From Actinomyces oricola (GTDB taxonomy: Bacteria; Actinomycetota; Actinomycetes; Actinomycetales; Actinomycetaceae): 64,000 nt of DNA. A model generated the notes under the pieces. The model had not been told where the DNA came from. It saw only the letters and a list, made by a program, of their open reading frames with translations, and made no database searches. Shown here one piece after another: positions 9,316 to 18,341 of the stretch. A program made the translations under genes and the position numbers. Positions within the stretch are counted from its first letter, which is position 1. Each line of letters starts with the position of its first letter. The stretch lies in contig NZ_RYFV01000018.1 in NCBI RefSeq assembly GCF_004104015.1, positions 1 through 64,000 of the forward strand, given 5' to 3'.

Positions 9316-9368
9316 GACCCGCTGTCAGCGCGCTACGCTGAAGCCGCCAGGACAAGGGAAAGCAGAAT

Positions 9369-10016
9369 ATGGAACCGGACAGAATCATTAAAGCGCTGCG
9401 CAGGCACTCCCTGCTTGTCGTCATGCACGCGGTACTCGGCACCATTATTGGTCTCGCCGTGGGACTCCTGAGCCCCCCCGTATATGTGTCCACCGCCTCG
9501 GCGCTTATTGTCACTGGCGAATCCGACGCAACCCAGGGCGTGTCGAGCTCCTCGGCGGTGATCGCCACGGTCATGCCCACGATCATTGAGCTGGGCACGT
9601 CCCAGTCGGTGCTCACCGAGGTCTCCGAGGCCACGGGGGCGAAACCGGAGGCCCTCAAGGGCTCACTGTCCTTGTCCACCCCCACGAATACCTTCCTGTT
9701 GAAGATCTCCGCCAGCGCGGACACCCCCGAGAAGGCGCAGAAGATCGCCCAGGCCGAACTCGACGCCCTGAGCCGGGTGGTGGGAAGAATGTCCCTGACC
9801 GGGCGGGACCAAGACGGCAACCTCGGCCTGATCCTGTCCCCCTACGACGCCCCCTCCCTCCCGGGGGCGCCCACGGGCCCCTCCACCATCTCGATTGCGC
9901 TCGCCGGGCTTGTCATTGGCGCCCTGGTGGGGGCGGCCTTCGCCATCATTATTGAGCTCCTGCGCCACGGCTCCCCCGCGGCAGCCCAGCCGCCGGTCGC
10001 CGCAGAGGCTTCATGA
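9369..10016 (+). CDS. Wzz-like polysaccharide chain-length/copolymerase protein
   Basis: A 215-residue membrane protein with the layout of Wzz/capsular copolymerases: a transmembrane helix near residues 15-35 (LLVVMHAVLGTIIGLAVGLL), a short extracytoplasmic domain, and a second helix near 175-200 (ISIALAGLVIGALVGAAFAI). A Pro-rich loop precedes the second helix, as is usual. No tyrosine-kinase domain is fused. It is expected to set polymer length together with the polymerase encoded next, with which it shares a 4-bp ATGA overlap. An AAGGGAAA stretch lies upstream of the ATG. Confidence 0.8.
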   Translation: MEPDRIIKALRRHSLLVVMHAVLGTIIGLAVGLLSPPVYVSTASALIVTGESDATQGVSSSSAVIATVMPTIIELGTSQSVLTEVSEATGAKPEALKGSLSLSTPTNTFLLKISASADTPEKAQKIAQAELDALSRVVGRMSLTGRDQDGNLGLILSPYDAPSLPGAPTGPSTISIALAGLVIGALVGAAFAIIIELLRHGSPAAAQPPVAAEAS

Positions 10017-11317
10017 CCGCGCCGGCGCCCCAGGCCCACCGCCCTGGGGCCGCGGTGAGCGATCAGGAGCGGAGCCGTCGGCGCGAGCGGGTCATCGCCT
10101 TCGCCCTGCTGGTGCTGGTCGGTATGCCCACCGCGATCGGCGGCTCCGCCCACCTCAGTGAAATCGTGGCCCTGCTGGCCCTGCCGGCGACCTGGTCGGA
10201 GGTGCGCCGCTCACGCGTGCTGGGCCTGCTGCTCATTGGCTCGGTGCTGGCGGCGGTCACCGGCCTGACGATGTCGATCGCGGCCCCTAACGACTTCACC
10301 GTGATCGGCTCGATCAGGCGCGCCACCTTGGTGTCGGTCCTGTCCGTCCCCTGCTCGGCGACCGCCTTCGCCTGGGGGGCGCGGCGGCTGGGGCTCGACG
10401 GCGCCGCGCTGGCGGTGGGCCTGGGCCTGCTGCTCAACTCCCTGTCCCTGTTGGGCAGCGTGTCCAACCCGTGGAAGTTCGGTATTGGCCTGTCCACCTC
10501 CATTGTGGTCCTGGCGATCGTCTCCCGTCTGGGGCACATTATCCAGGTCATTGCCCTGGCGGTGCTGGGGGCGCTCTTCCTCCTCCAGGACTCGCGCGCG
10601 GCACTGGGCTTCATAGGGGTGACGGCGTTCATGGTGGTGTGGCACGCCGCTATTCAGCGCATCATTCCCGCCATCCACTTCCCGCGGCGGCGCGCCGCCT
10701 TCCAGGCCGTGGCCATGAGCGTGGCCGTGCTGGCCATGGCGGTCGGCGTGCTGGGGGCCTCCGCCGCCGGGGCCCTGGGGGCCGACGCCCAGGCCAGGAC
10801 GCTGGCGCAGTCCACGGGCTCCACGAATATTCTGCTGGCCGCCCGCCCCGAACTGGCGGCCTCCTGGGCGCTCTTCGTCAACCGCCCCTGGGGCTACGGC
10901 GCGGGGATCGCCCCCCGGCACCAGGATGTGCGCGCCGCCATGGACGGCATGGCGGCGGTGGGCTACGACCCGAATAACGGCTACGTCTTGAACTTCATGT
11001 TCGGTCACGGTTTTGAGCTGCACTCGGGCCTGGTCGACATGTGGGTGGCCTGCTCCCTCCCCGGCGCCGTGCTGGTGGCCAGCATCCTGGTGCTGTCCGT
11101 GGTCGCCCTCCTGCGCGACCTGGGCTCCCCGCAGATCCACCCCTGGCTCTTCCTGGCCGTCCTGGTGGCGGTCATGAACATCCTGGTGGGTCCCTGGAGC
11201 GTGCTCCCCCCCTTCTTGACCCTGGTGCTGGGGACCGTGCTGGTCCAGGTGCCCTTGCGTCGCACGCGCCGCCGCTTCCTGCGCGATGTGCGCCGTAGCC
11301 GGCGCTATCAGCGCTGA
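10013..11317 (+). CDS. O-antigen polymerase/ligase-like membrane protein (Wzy-like)
   Basis: A 434-residue polytopic membrane protein with about ten to twelve hydrophobic segments, a large extracytoplasmic loop around residues 255-340 (GSTNILLAARPELAASWALF, then NRPWGYGAGIAPRHQ), and a basic C-terminus. The RPxGxG loop is typical of Wzy/WaaL-type polymerases and ligases. Translation is coupled to the Wzz-like gene by an ATGA overlap. The 3' end overlaps the convergent glycosyltransferase gene by 10 bp. The polymerase role rests on topology and the Wzz partner. Confidence 0.75.
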   Translation: MTAPAPQAHRPGAAVSDQERSRRRERVIAFALLVLVGMPTAIGGSAHLSEIVALLALPATWSEVRRSRVLGLLLIGSVLAAVTGLTMSIAAPNDFTVIGSIRRATLVSVLSVPCSATAFAWGARRLGLDGAALAVGLGLLLNSLSLLGSVSNPWKFGIGLSTSIVVLAIVSRLGHIIQVIALAVLGALFLLQDSRAALGFIGVTAFMVVWHAAIQRIIPAIHFPRRRAAFQAVAMSVAVLAMAVGVLGASAAGALGADAQARTLAQSTGSTNILLAARPELAASWALFVNRPWGYGAGIAPRHQDVRAAMDGMAAVGYDPNNGYVLNFMFGHGFELHSGLVDMWVACSLPGAVLVASILVLSVVALLRDLGSPQIHPWLFLAVLVAVMNILVGPWSVLPPFLTLVLGTVLVQVPLRRTRRRFLRDVRRSRRYQR

Positions 11318-12270
11318 CCGTACTCGCTGTGCGCGCCCCGCCCCAGGGCGGCGGCGACCATCCCCCGCCCCCGCGCCATGAGGCGCGCCCCCCTGGCCCG
11401 GTGCCGCAGGTCGCCGCTGAGGGCACCCAGGAGGCGGCGCGCCCCGCCGGCCAGGACGCGCACGCAGCCACCGGTCAGGGCGCGGCCCCGCAGGAGCGCG
11501 CGCCGACGCCGGTGCGGGCCGGCCAGGACGAGGTCAACGCGCACGGCGGTGGCGGCGTGGGAGCGCTGGCGGCGCAGGATCCACCGGCGGTCGAGCCGTG
11601 AGACGGGCACGTGGTCCCTCACCCGCGCCTGGTCGCACCACAAGATGGTGCCGCCGGCAGCAGTCAGGCGGCGGGTGAAAAGGGTGTCCTCCCCGCCGGT
11701 GGCCCCGAAGGCCTCGTCGAAGCGCAGCCCCGCCTCGCGCACGAAGCCCAGGTCCAGCAGCAGGCAGTTGGTGGCGGCCACTGGGCGGGGGGTCCCGGTG
11801 GGCCAGGTGCGGCGTTCAAAAAAGCCTCCGGCCAGCACCCAGGGGTCGGGTTGAGTGTCGTAGGCGGGCAGGACCAGGCCGGCCACCGCCTGGCAGCCGG
11901 TGCTCCGATGCAGGCCCAGCAAGGCGGCCAGCCACCCGGGCTCGGGCTCCTCGTCGTCGTCAATGAAGACCAGCAGTGCGCTGGAGGCGGTCTCGTCCAG
12001 GGCCCGGTTGCGCACGGCGGCCACGCCCGGTGAGGCCTCGACGGCGTAGCGCACCCGGGGGTGGGCCGCGGAGTCGACTGCGGCGCGGGCCGAGCCGGCG
12101 GCGTCATTGTCAATGACGAGGACCTCTACGCCCCCGGGAGCCAGGGCGGGGTCGAGGTCCTGGATCTGGTTGAGCACCCCGGACAGGGCGCGCCCCAGTC
12201 CCTCGGGCCTGCGGTAGGTGGGGATGGCAATGCTCACCGGCCCCACCGGATCTCCCGCCCGCGCGCTCAC
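11308..12270 (-). CDS. GT2 glycosyltransferase
   Basis: A 320-residue GT-A enzyme. It starts with VSIAIPTYRRPEGLGRALSG and carries VLVIDND, AVRNRALDE, and the metal-binding FIDDDEEPEPGW motif at about residue 113. An acceptor-side TGGEDTLFTRRL motif follows. No membrane helix is obvious, so it acts at the inner face of the membrane on lipid-linked sugar. The start is GTG, overlapping the previous stop as GTGA, with AGAAGGAC upstream. It is close in design to the gene just upstream, so the pair probably arose by duplication. Sugar specificity cannot be told. Confidence 0.85.
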   Translation of the reverse strand: MSARAGDPVGPVSIAIPTYRRPEGLGRALSGVLNQIQDLDPALAPGGVEVLVIDNDAAGSARAAVDSAAHPRVRYAVEASPGVAAVRNRALDETASSALLVFIDDDEEPEPGWLAALLGLHRSTGCQAVAGLVLPAYDTQPDPWVLAGGFFERRTWPTGTPRPVAATNCLLLDLGFVREAGLRFDEAFGATGGEDTLFTRRLTAAGGTILWCDQARVRDHVPVSRLDRRWILRRQRSHAATAVRVDLVLAGPHRRRRALLRGRALTGGCVRVLAGGARRLLGALSGDLRHRARGARLMARGRGMVAAALGRGAHSEYGQR

Positions 12271-13253
12271 GCGTCCTTCTTCCGCGCCCGGGCCGGGCGC
12301 TTGTACTCGCGCACCCGGGCGCCCAGGGCGCCCGCCGCCATGCCCAGCCCCCCACGGCAGGAGACCTCCCGGCGCGCCCGTGCGGCGGCGTCGCCCCGCA
12401 GGCGGGCCGCGAGCGAGCCGGCGCCCTCAACACCGGCCTTGGCCAGGCCCTTGAGGGAGTAGGCCAGGCGCAGGGGGAGGCGGTGCTCGGCAGTGTCAAT
12501 GCGCACCCGCGCCCAGGATGAGCCCGAGCGGAAGGCGCGGCGCAGCACCCAGGCGCGGGTGGCGCGCGAGGCCGGGACTCGTTTGACGACCACCGCGGCG
12601 GTGGCGAAGCGGATCTCCCCCCCGCCCAGGGTCAGGCGCCGGGTGAACAGTGAATCCTCGCCCCCGGTGAGCCCGTAGCGGGGGTCGAAGCGCAAGCCCA
12701 GGCGGCGCACCACCGCCAAGTCCACCAGGAGGTTGCCGGTGTCGGCGCTGCGCACCACCGCCCCGTCAGGGGCGTCCCAGGAGTCGAAGACGCCCGAGCC
12801 CCGCACCCACGCGGTGGGCTGGACCATGAACACCGGCGGGGTCGGCCCGGTCACGGCCGCGCAGCCGTGGGCGCGCCAGGTCTCCACCAGGGCCTCCAGC
12901 CATCCGGGCCCGGGCAACTCGTCGTCGTCAATGAACACCAGCGCCTCGCTGTGCGCCGCCTCCTCCAGGGCCCGGTTGCGCCCCGCCACAATCCCCGGCG
13001 TGGGCTCATGGACGTGGACCAACTCCACCCCGGCGTCCTGGGCGATTTCCTGGGCGGCGGCCACCACTGGGGCGGCGCCGGCGGCCGGATCGTTGTCAAC
13101 AATGACGATTCTCGCCTGGACGCCCGCGCCGGCGCCCGTGCGGACGTCGCCAACGCCCGCAGCCTGCTCCACCAGCAGCGGCAGGACCTGGGCCAGCCAG
13201 GTGTTGCGCCGGTAGGTGAGCATGGCGATCGTGATCTGCTCCGCGTGGCCCAC
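12267..13253 (-). CDS. GT2 glycosyltransferase (paralogue of its neighbour)
   Basis: A 328-residue GT-A glycosyltransferase: ITIAMLTYRRNTWLAQVLPL, IVIVDND, AGRNRALEEAAH, then FIDDDELPGPGW as the DxD-type metal site, and LTGGEDSLFTRRLTLGG. The residues that line up with the downstream paralogue are numerous, including the final Arg-rich region. The GTG start at 13253 follows a GAGGAGGAG stretch. It is divergent from the next GT2 gene across 105 bp, which must hold both promoters. Role: adding a sugar to the polysaccharide repeat unit; donor unknown. Confidence 0.85.
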   Translation of the reverse strand: MGHAEQITIAMLTYRRNTWLAQVLPLLVEQAAGVGDVRTGAGAGVQARIVIVDNDPAAGAAPVVAAAQEIAQDAGVELVHVHEPTPGIVAGRNRALEEAAHSEALVFIDDDELPGPGWLEALVETWRAHGCAAVTGPTPPVFMVQPTAWVRGSGVFDSWDAPDGAVVRSADTGNLLVDLAVVRRLGLRFDPRYGLTGGEDSLFTRRLTLGGGEIRFATAAVVVKRVPASRATRAWVLRRAFRSGSSWARVRIDTAEHRLPLRLAYSLKGLAKAGVEGAGSLAARLRGDAAARARREVSCRGGLGMAAGALGARVREYKRPARARKKDA

Positions 13254-13358
13254 GACTCCTCCTCGACCTGCATGCCTGAGGCACCAACGGTACTATTCGC
13301 GCAGCCCGCCGCCCGACACCCACCTGGGCGCGGGACCACCGCGCACCAGGGGGCCCAC

Positions 13359-14372
13359 ATGACCGCACTGCCCGACCCATCCGGATCTCCCGCACCGGCG
13401 CTCCCCGAAGCGGAGCTCCTGGCGCGCACGGCTGTGATCGTTGTCTCCTACAACTCGGCGGAGCTGCTGCGCCGCAACCTAGCACCCCTGAGCGCCCGGG
13501 CCCCGGAGGCGCAGGTGGTGGTGGTGGACAACCGCTCCACCGCCCTGGCCCGCCAGGAGCTCACCGCCCTGGCCCGCCGGCACCGCTGGTCCACGGTCCT
13601 GCCCGAGACGAACACCGGATTCGGGGCGGGGATGAACCTGGGGGCCGCCCGCGCCGCCCAGGCGGGCGCCGAGGTGCTCGTGCTGCTCAACCCCGACGCC
13701 CTCCTGGGCCGCGAGGACCTGGTCCGCCTGGCCCGCAGGGCCCACCGGCGCCCCGACGCCCTGGTCGGCCCCCTCGTGCGGGACTCCAGCGGGAAAGTGG
13801 TCTCCGACGGCGTCGTCGTGTGCCTGGCCGACGGCTCCATGCGCTCGCGCCGCTCCCGCCGCCCCGTGCCGGCCGGCGGCACGAGCCCCTGGCTCTCAGG
13901 GGCGTGCCTGGCGCTGTCCACGGGGCTGTTCGAGCGCGTCGGCGGCTTCGACGCCCGCTACTTCCTGTACTGGGAGGACGTGGACTTCTCGGCGCGGATA
14001 CTCCGGGCCGGGGGGCGCCTGGTGCTTGATCGCAAGGCCCTGGCGGTGCACGACGAGGGCGGGACTCACGCCGGGGGCCGTCAGGGCTCGCGCGCCAAGT
14101 CGGAGACCTACTACTACTACAACATCCGCAACCGGCTGCTCTACGCGGCCCTGCACCTGGAGCGGGCGGGACGGCGCCGGTGGTTGCTCACCGCCGGGAC
14201 GGCGGCCCGCGAGATCGTGCTGCGCGGCGGGCGCCGCCAATTCCTGACCTCGCTGCGGCCCCTGGCCACCGCCCTGGCCGCTACGCGCGACGGCTACCGC
14301 CTGCTGCGCGCGGCGGAGGGCGGGACCCTCCCGGACCCCGCCCTCCCCGTGCCGCGAACGGCTCTCAGCTGA
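13359..14372 (+). CDS. GT2 glycosyltransferase, WbbL/rhamnosyltransferase-like
   Basis: About 337 residues. The pattern AVIVVSYNSAELLRRNL, VVVVDN, NTGFGAGMNLGAARA, LLNPDA, and YFLYWEDVDFSARIL is characteristic of the WcaA/WbbL subgroup of GT2 enzymes, several of which are rhamnosyltransferases. The ATG at 13359 has AGGGGG upstream; the frame is open earlier but runs antisense through the neighbouring gene there. It converges with the LamG gene, overlapping it by 8 bp. Rhamnose as the sugar is a guess from family membership. Confidence 0.85.
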   Translation: MTALPDPSGSPAPALPEAELLARTAVIVVSYNSAELLRRNLAPLSARAPEAQVVVVDNRSTALARQELTALARRHRWSTVLPETNTGFGAGMNLGAARAAQAGAEVLVLLNPDALLGREDLVRLARRAHRRPDALVGPLVRDSSGKVVSDGVVVCLADGSMRSRRSRRPVPAGGTSPWLSGACLALSTGLFERVGGFDARYFLYWEDVDFSARILRAGGRLVLDRKALAVHDEGGTHAGGRQGSRAKSETYYYYNIRNRLLYAALHLERAGRRRWLLTAGTAAREIVLRGGRRQFLTSLRPLATALAATRDGYRLLRAAEGGTLPDPALPVPRTALS

Positions 14373-17370
14373 TCTTCTTGACCGTCAGCGAGTCGATCGA
14401 CGCGGTCACCGTGTCCGCGCCGGCGCCACTGGACAGGTAGGTGGTGAAGCCCACCGCCCCGGGCTCGGCGAGTTCGGCGTCCACGTCGGTGGTGTCCACG
14501 CCCCAGGTCTCGGGCTCGGTGTCACCGGTCCACAAGTTGGCGCGTATGACCGTGGACTCCGCCCCGTCCAGGATGAGCCGGACGTGGAGGACGTCGCCGG
14601 CGGCGTAACTGCCGGCCAGGCTGGTGCTGCCCAGCGTCGTCATGGTCCCATTGACCACCTTGGCGACCGACAGGGCGGCGGCCCCTGAGGAGGTGACGCG
14701 CACCGTGGCCTGGTACCAGGCCTGGTCCGTCCCGCGCCCCGTGTAGGACACGTAGGCGCCGCTGCCTCCGGGGAGGGCGTCCAGGGACAGGTCGAAGGTG
14801 GCGTCCGTCGAGGTCGAGTCCAGGGTGGGGGAGGTCACCGAGGCGGCCGTCCGGGCGCCCTTCATGACGATGAGGCCGCTGGTCTCGTCGACCGACAGGG
14901 TGTCCAGGCCCCACTTGGCCCGCCAGGTACCGCCGGCGTCGGCGTTGCCCCAACCGCCCTTGACGCTGCGCGAGAAGCTGTCCTGCAGCAGGATGGACTC
15001 ATCGGCCGGGGGCTCGGGGGTCGGGTTGTCGGGGTCCGGGGGCTCGGGGGCGCCCGTGCCGAGGGCGTGGTGCGCGGCCACCTGGGCGGCGGTCAACGGC
15101 ACGCCGTAGACGGCGACCTCGTCAATCTCACCGGTGAAGTTGGAACTGGAGGGGGCCCCCTCCAGCCCGGAGACCGAGTCCCCGCCCACGCGCCAGAAGC
15201 CCGTGTAGGTCCACCCCATGGTCATCGTGGCGTCGGAGGCGACCGCGGCGCCGTCAATGTAGAGGACGGCCCCGTCGGTGGGGCTCATGGTGGCCACCAC
15301 GTGGTGCCAGGCGCCGTCGTTGTAGCTCTGCCCGGAGACCAGGGTCTGGAGCGGACCGCGGTTGAGCATGAAGGCGACCGTGCCGTCGTCGCGCATGTAG
15401 ACCATGCGGTCCTTGGTGGTCGAGTCGCTGCCCGCCGAGGAGCCGAAGCCGATGATCGGCCCGCCGGTGGAGGAGGAGGTGCGGAACCACGTCTCCACGG
15501 TGAAGGCGCGCGGCGAGGCCTGGGACTCGGTGGTCCCGGCGAAGCCCGTGGGGGCGAAGGTGGTTCCCGCACCGGCGGACAGCACCGACTCGGCTCCGCG
15601 GGTGTAGGCCGATCCGTTGAAGGTCAGGGCGCGCGCGGCGACAATGTCCTCGGCGCTCTCCCCGGAGGTCTCATCCAGCGGCCAGTAGTGGGCGGCGCCG
15701 TCCTGGAGCACCCGGGTCCCGTAGTCGCCCATCTCGCCGGTGGAGGCCGCGGTCACCGAGACCCAGTCGGAGCGGGTCCACGCCCCCCACAAATCGGAGA
15801 CGACCACAATATAGGAGTGCGTGGAGCCGGGTTCGACGAGGTCCATGGCGGCCAGCTCGTTCTTCTCCCAGAAGCCGGCGCTCACGGTCTGGGAGAACAC
15901 CGGCTGCGAGTCCAGTGAGTCGCGGTAGACCGTGTAGACCAGGGTCCTGTCATCGCGGTCCCAGTTGGTGGGGAAGGATATGGAAACCACGCCGGCGCGC
16001 ACCGAGCGCGCCGACACCGCGAAGGCGCCGCCCTTGTCCTGGGGCCCCAGCTCGTTGGGGGCGATGTCGTGGCGGGCGAAACGGACCAGCCCCTGCTGGG
16101 GCAGGCCGTTAATGGCCGTGAACTCCCCGCCGTAAACGACGTAGTCGGCGTTGCCCTCAACCGTCCAGGTGGCCTGGTTGGTCCCGGTGAAGGTCCCATT
16201 GGTGAACACGGGGTGGAAGCTGAGGTTGATCGTGGCGGGCTGACCGGCGTGGTCGGCGTAGCCCCACTGGCTGTTGGTCTTGACCGTGCTCACCGGGTGG
16301 TTGGCGAAAGCAACAGCGTTGAAGTGGTTGCGAGAATCCGGCAGGCCCCCGATGTTGGAGCAGTCGTGGGTGTGGCTGGAGGCGTACAGGACGTCAGCGG
16401 TGGGGTGGACGTCGTAGGAGTCGCCGTGGCAGTCGGCCAGGTAGTCCAGGTCGCCGGTACTCCAGTTGGCGCGGAAGACCCCCTCGATATTGCCGGTCGA
16501 GCTGTTCATGGAGTACGCCGCCCCGTACAGGCCCTGCTCATCGGCCTCCAGGTCCATAATGGCGGCGTGGGCGCCGGCGTTGCGCACCTCGGAGTTAACG
16601 TTGTTGGCGCGCAGCGAACCGTCGTTCTCCAGGATCGCCAGCCCGTAGCCCGGGTTGCTCGACCCGCCCACGGAGGTGAAGGCGCCGCCAATGGCGACCG
16701 CTGAGGAGTCCGCGGCCACCGCGATGGCGCGCACCAGGTAGTTGTCCACCAGGGGCGCGAAATCCGTGAGGGTCTGGGTGCCCAGGTCCACGGCGGCCGC
16801 GCGCTGGCGGGCGGAGCGGTTGATCTGGGTGAAGGAGCCGGCCATGTACAGCGTGGAGCCGTCGGGGGAGACGGCCAGGTCCTGGACCGCGGCATTGGCC
16901 GAAGCGCCCAAGGGGATGCGACTGGCGTCAGCGGCGGACACCGAGCCCACCCGCCAGGTGGTGACGTCATTGAGGGAGGTGAAGGTGCCGCCCAGGTAGA
17001 GGGTGGCGCCGTCCGCCGAGGCCTCAATGGAATAGATCACACCATTGGTGGTGGGAGCCCAGTCGAGAAGGGCGCCGGTGGTGATGTCGTAGGCCAGGGC
17101 GTTGGCCCGCGGCACCTGCTCAGTGCCCGCGGCCGCACCGGCGGGGCGGGCGTTGGTGAAGGATCCCACGGCGTAGACGATGTTGCCGACTACTTCCTGA
17201 TCCCACACCACACCGTCGATCTGGACGGTGGGCAGGGGGTCGGCCGAGACGGTCAGCGCGTCCGCGGGGGCCTCATCGGCGGCCGCTCGCGGGAGCACCA
17301 TGGGCGCCATGGTTAGAAGAAGCGCGATTCCAGCCGCAAGAAGGCTGTGAAGAGCGCGGGGAGCACGCAT
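14365..17370 (-). CDS. Secreted beta-propeller/LamG-domain surface protein
   Basis: About 1001 residues. The N-terminus is a Sec signal peptide (MRAPRALHSLLAAGIALLLT, cleavage near PRAAADEA). Residues of about 60-430 repeat a propeller pattern such as GATLYLGGTFTSLNDV and GSTLYMAGSFTQINRSA, as in delta-60/DUF5122 repeats. An Fn3-like stretch follows. Residues of about 575-790 form a LamG/concanavalin domain (AHYWPLDETSG, FTVETWFRT, WHHVVATM, GEIDEVAVY). A Pro/Glu linker (PEPPDPDNPTPEPP) leads to a C-terminal jelly-roll-like domain. No sortase motif is seen, so it is probably released or held non-covalently. The ATG at 17370 has GGAG five bases upstream. Sugar or matrix binding is likely but unproven. 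Confidence 0.85.
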   Translation of the reverse strand: MRAPRALHSLLAAGIALLLTMAPMVLPRAAADEAPADALTVSADPLPTVQIDGVVWDQEVVGNIVYAVGSFTNARPAGAAAGTEQVPRANALAYDITTGALLDWAPTTNGVIYSIEASADGATLYLGGTFTSLNDVTTWRVGSVSAADASRIPLGASANAAVQDLAVSPDGSTLYMAGSFTQINRSARQRAAAVDLGTQTLTDFAPLVDNYLVRAIAVAADSSAVAIGGAFTSVGGSSNPGYGLAILENDGSLRANNVNSEVRNAGAHAAIMDLEADEQGLYGAAYSMNSSTGNIEGVFRANWSTGDLDYLADCHGDSYDVHPTADVLYASSHTHDCSNIGGLPDSRNHFNAVAFANHPVSTVKTNSQWGYADHAGQPATINLSFHPVFTNGTFTGTNQATWTVEGNADYVVYGGEFTAINGLPQQGLVRFARHDIAPNELGPQDKGGAFAVSARSVRAGVVSISFPTNWDRDDRTLVYTVYRDSLDSQPVFSQTVSAGFWEKNELAAMDLVEPGSTHSYIVVVSDLWGAWTRSDWVSVTAASTGEMGDYGTRVLQDGAAHYWPLDETSGESAEDIVAARALTFNGSAYTRGAESVLSAGAGTTFAPTGFAGTTESQASPRAFTVETWFRTSSSTGGPIIGFGSSAGSDSTTKDRMVYMRDDGTVAFMLNRGPLQTLVSGQSYNDGAWHHVVATMSPTDGAVLYIDGAAVASDATMTMGWTYTGFWRVGGDSVSGLEGAPSSSNFTGEIDEVAVYGVPLTAAQVAAHHALGTGAPEPPDPDNPTPEPPADESILLQDSFSRSVKGGWGNADAGGTWRAKWGLDTLSVDETSGLIVMKGARTAASVTSPTLDSTSTDATFDLSLDALPGGSGAYVSYTGRGTDQAWYQATVRVTSSGAAALSVAKVVNGTMTTLGSTSLAGSYAAGDVLHVRLILDGAESTVIRANLWTGDTEPETWGVDTTDVDAELAEPGAVGFTTYLSSGAGADTVTASIDSLTVKKIS

Positions 17371-17550
17371 GTTCACTCCGATCAGGAGAATTCGCCCGAA
17401 GGCGATGGGTAAGGAGTTTGGGTGAAGGGGGTCTCGCACATGGGAATGCACGGATGGGCGAGGCTGAGGCTAAGAATAACGCGCCGGGACACCAACCGAA
17501 CACCGAGCCCGTGGGGGCTAGAGCCGATCGGCGTCCCGACACGCCGAGAC

Positions 17551-17576
17551 CCCATGGAGAGAACTCCCCATGGGGC
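17551..17576 (-). terminator. Hairpin downstream of the lipoprotein gene
   Basis: The sequence CCCCATGGAGAGAACTCCCC followed by ATGGGG folds into a stem of about ten pairs. A second smaller hairpin (CGGCGT/ACGCCG, 17531-17548) is adjacent on the side further from the gene. Neither has a T run. The position 21 bp past the lipoprotein stop suits a terminator. Confidence 0.5.
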
Positions 17577-17596
17577 TCATGAGGGTTACTGGGGCG

Positions 17597-18226
17597 CTAC
17601 TGCGGTGCCGGCCCCTCGAAGACCGCCGCCTGGTAATCGGCCCCCATGTCCACCACGATGCGCACGTGCGAGCGGCCCTCGGCCGGCACCAGGAAGGCCC
17701 GCTCAATGACCAGGGCCTCACCGGGGGCCAGGGTCGGGGGGATCTCGTCGGAGGCGGAGATGAGCTCGGACGCCGGAATGTCCGTGTCCCCGTAGCTCAC
17801 CGTGGTGACCAGGCCGCTCAAGGACACCTCCGCGTCGGAGGTATTGGCCACGACGACCGGAACAATAATGCCCGGCCCGCCAACCTCCCCGGCGCCGGCG
17901 GTCAACTCCTGGGAACTGATCGCGCCAATGGACAGGATGACATTGTCGACCCCGACGGCCTGGTCGATGTCCACCGCCTCGAGCTGGTCGGCGGCCAGGT
18001 CCACCGGATCGGGGGCGGTGGAATCATCGCCCCCGGCGGAGTCGGTGGGGGCCGAGGCCGCGGAGGGCGTGACGACTTGCGTGGGCGCCGTCGTCGGATC
18101 AGGAGTGCCAACCACCGGCGGTGTGGTGGAACTGGCGGTGGCGTCACCTGAAGAACCGCTTCCGCAAGCGGCCAGGAGGACAATAATGAGGAGAGAGGGC
18201 GCCATTGCGCGCAGGAGTCGGGTCAC
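17597..18226 (-). CDS. Secreted lipoprotein, unknown function
   Basis: A 209-residue protein with a lipoprotein signal (LLIIVLLAACGSGSSGD), then a Ser/Thr/Pro/Ala/Asp-rich linker of about 65 residues and a C-terminal beta-rich domain of about 120 residues. That domain (IIVPVVVANTSDAEVSLSGL, ALVIERAFLVP, HVRIVVDMG) resembles DUF4352/Telokin-like immunoglobulin folds in general character. The start is GTG. It is divergent from the next glycosyltransferase across 115 bp. The function is not recognised; a cell-envelope role follows only from the anchor and the setting. Confidence 0.75.
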   Translation of the reverse strand: MTRLLRAMAPSLLIIVLLAACGSGSSGDATASSTTPPVVGTPDPTTAPTQVVTPSAASAPTDSAGGDDSTAPDPVDLAADQLEAVDIDQAVGVDNVILSIGAISSQELTAGAGEVGGPGIIVPVVVANTSDAEVSLSGLVTTVSYGDTDIPASELISASDEIPPTLAPGEALVIERAFLVPAEGRSHVRIVVDMGADYQAAVFEGPAPQ

Positions 18227-18341
18227 GGGGCCAGCCTACGACGGCCGCGCGGGCCCTGGGCACGCGCAGCCGTGACTCAGTAGTTACTCTGTCCCCGCCA
18301 AACGCTCACTCAGCGCTTCAGCCTCCCGTGAAAGGGCCCCG

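Noticed and set aside
14365-17370. Sortase-anchored adhesin
   Set aside because: The C-terminus ends SIDSLTVKKIS with no LPxTG motif, hydrophobic segment or basic tail.
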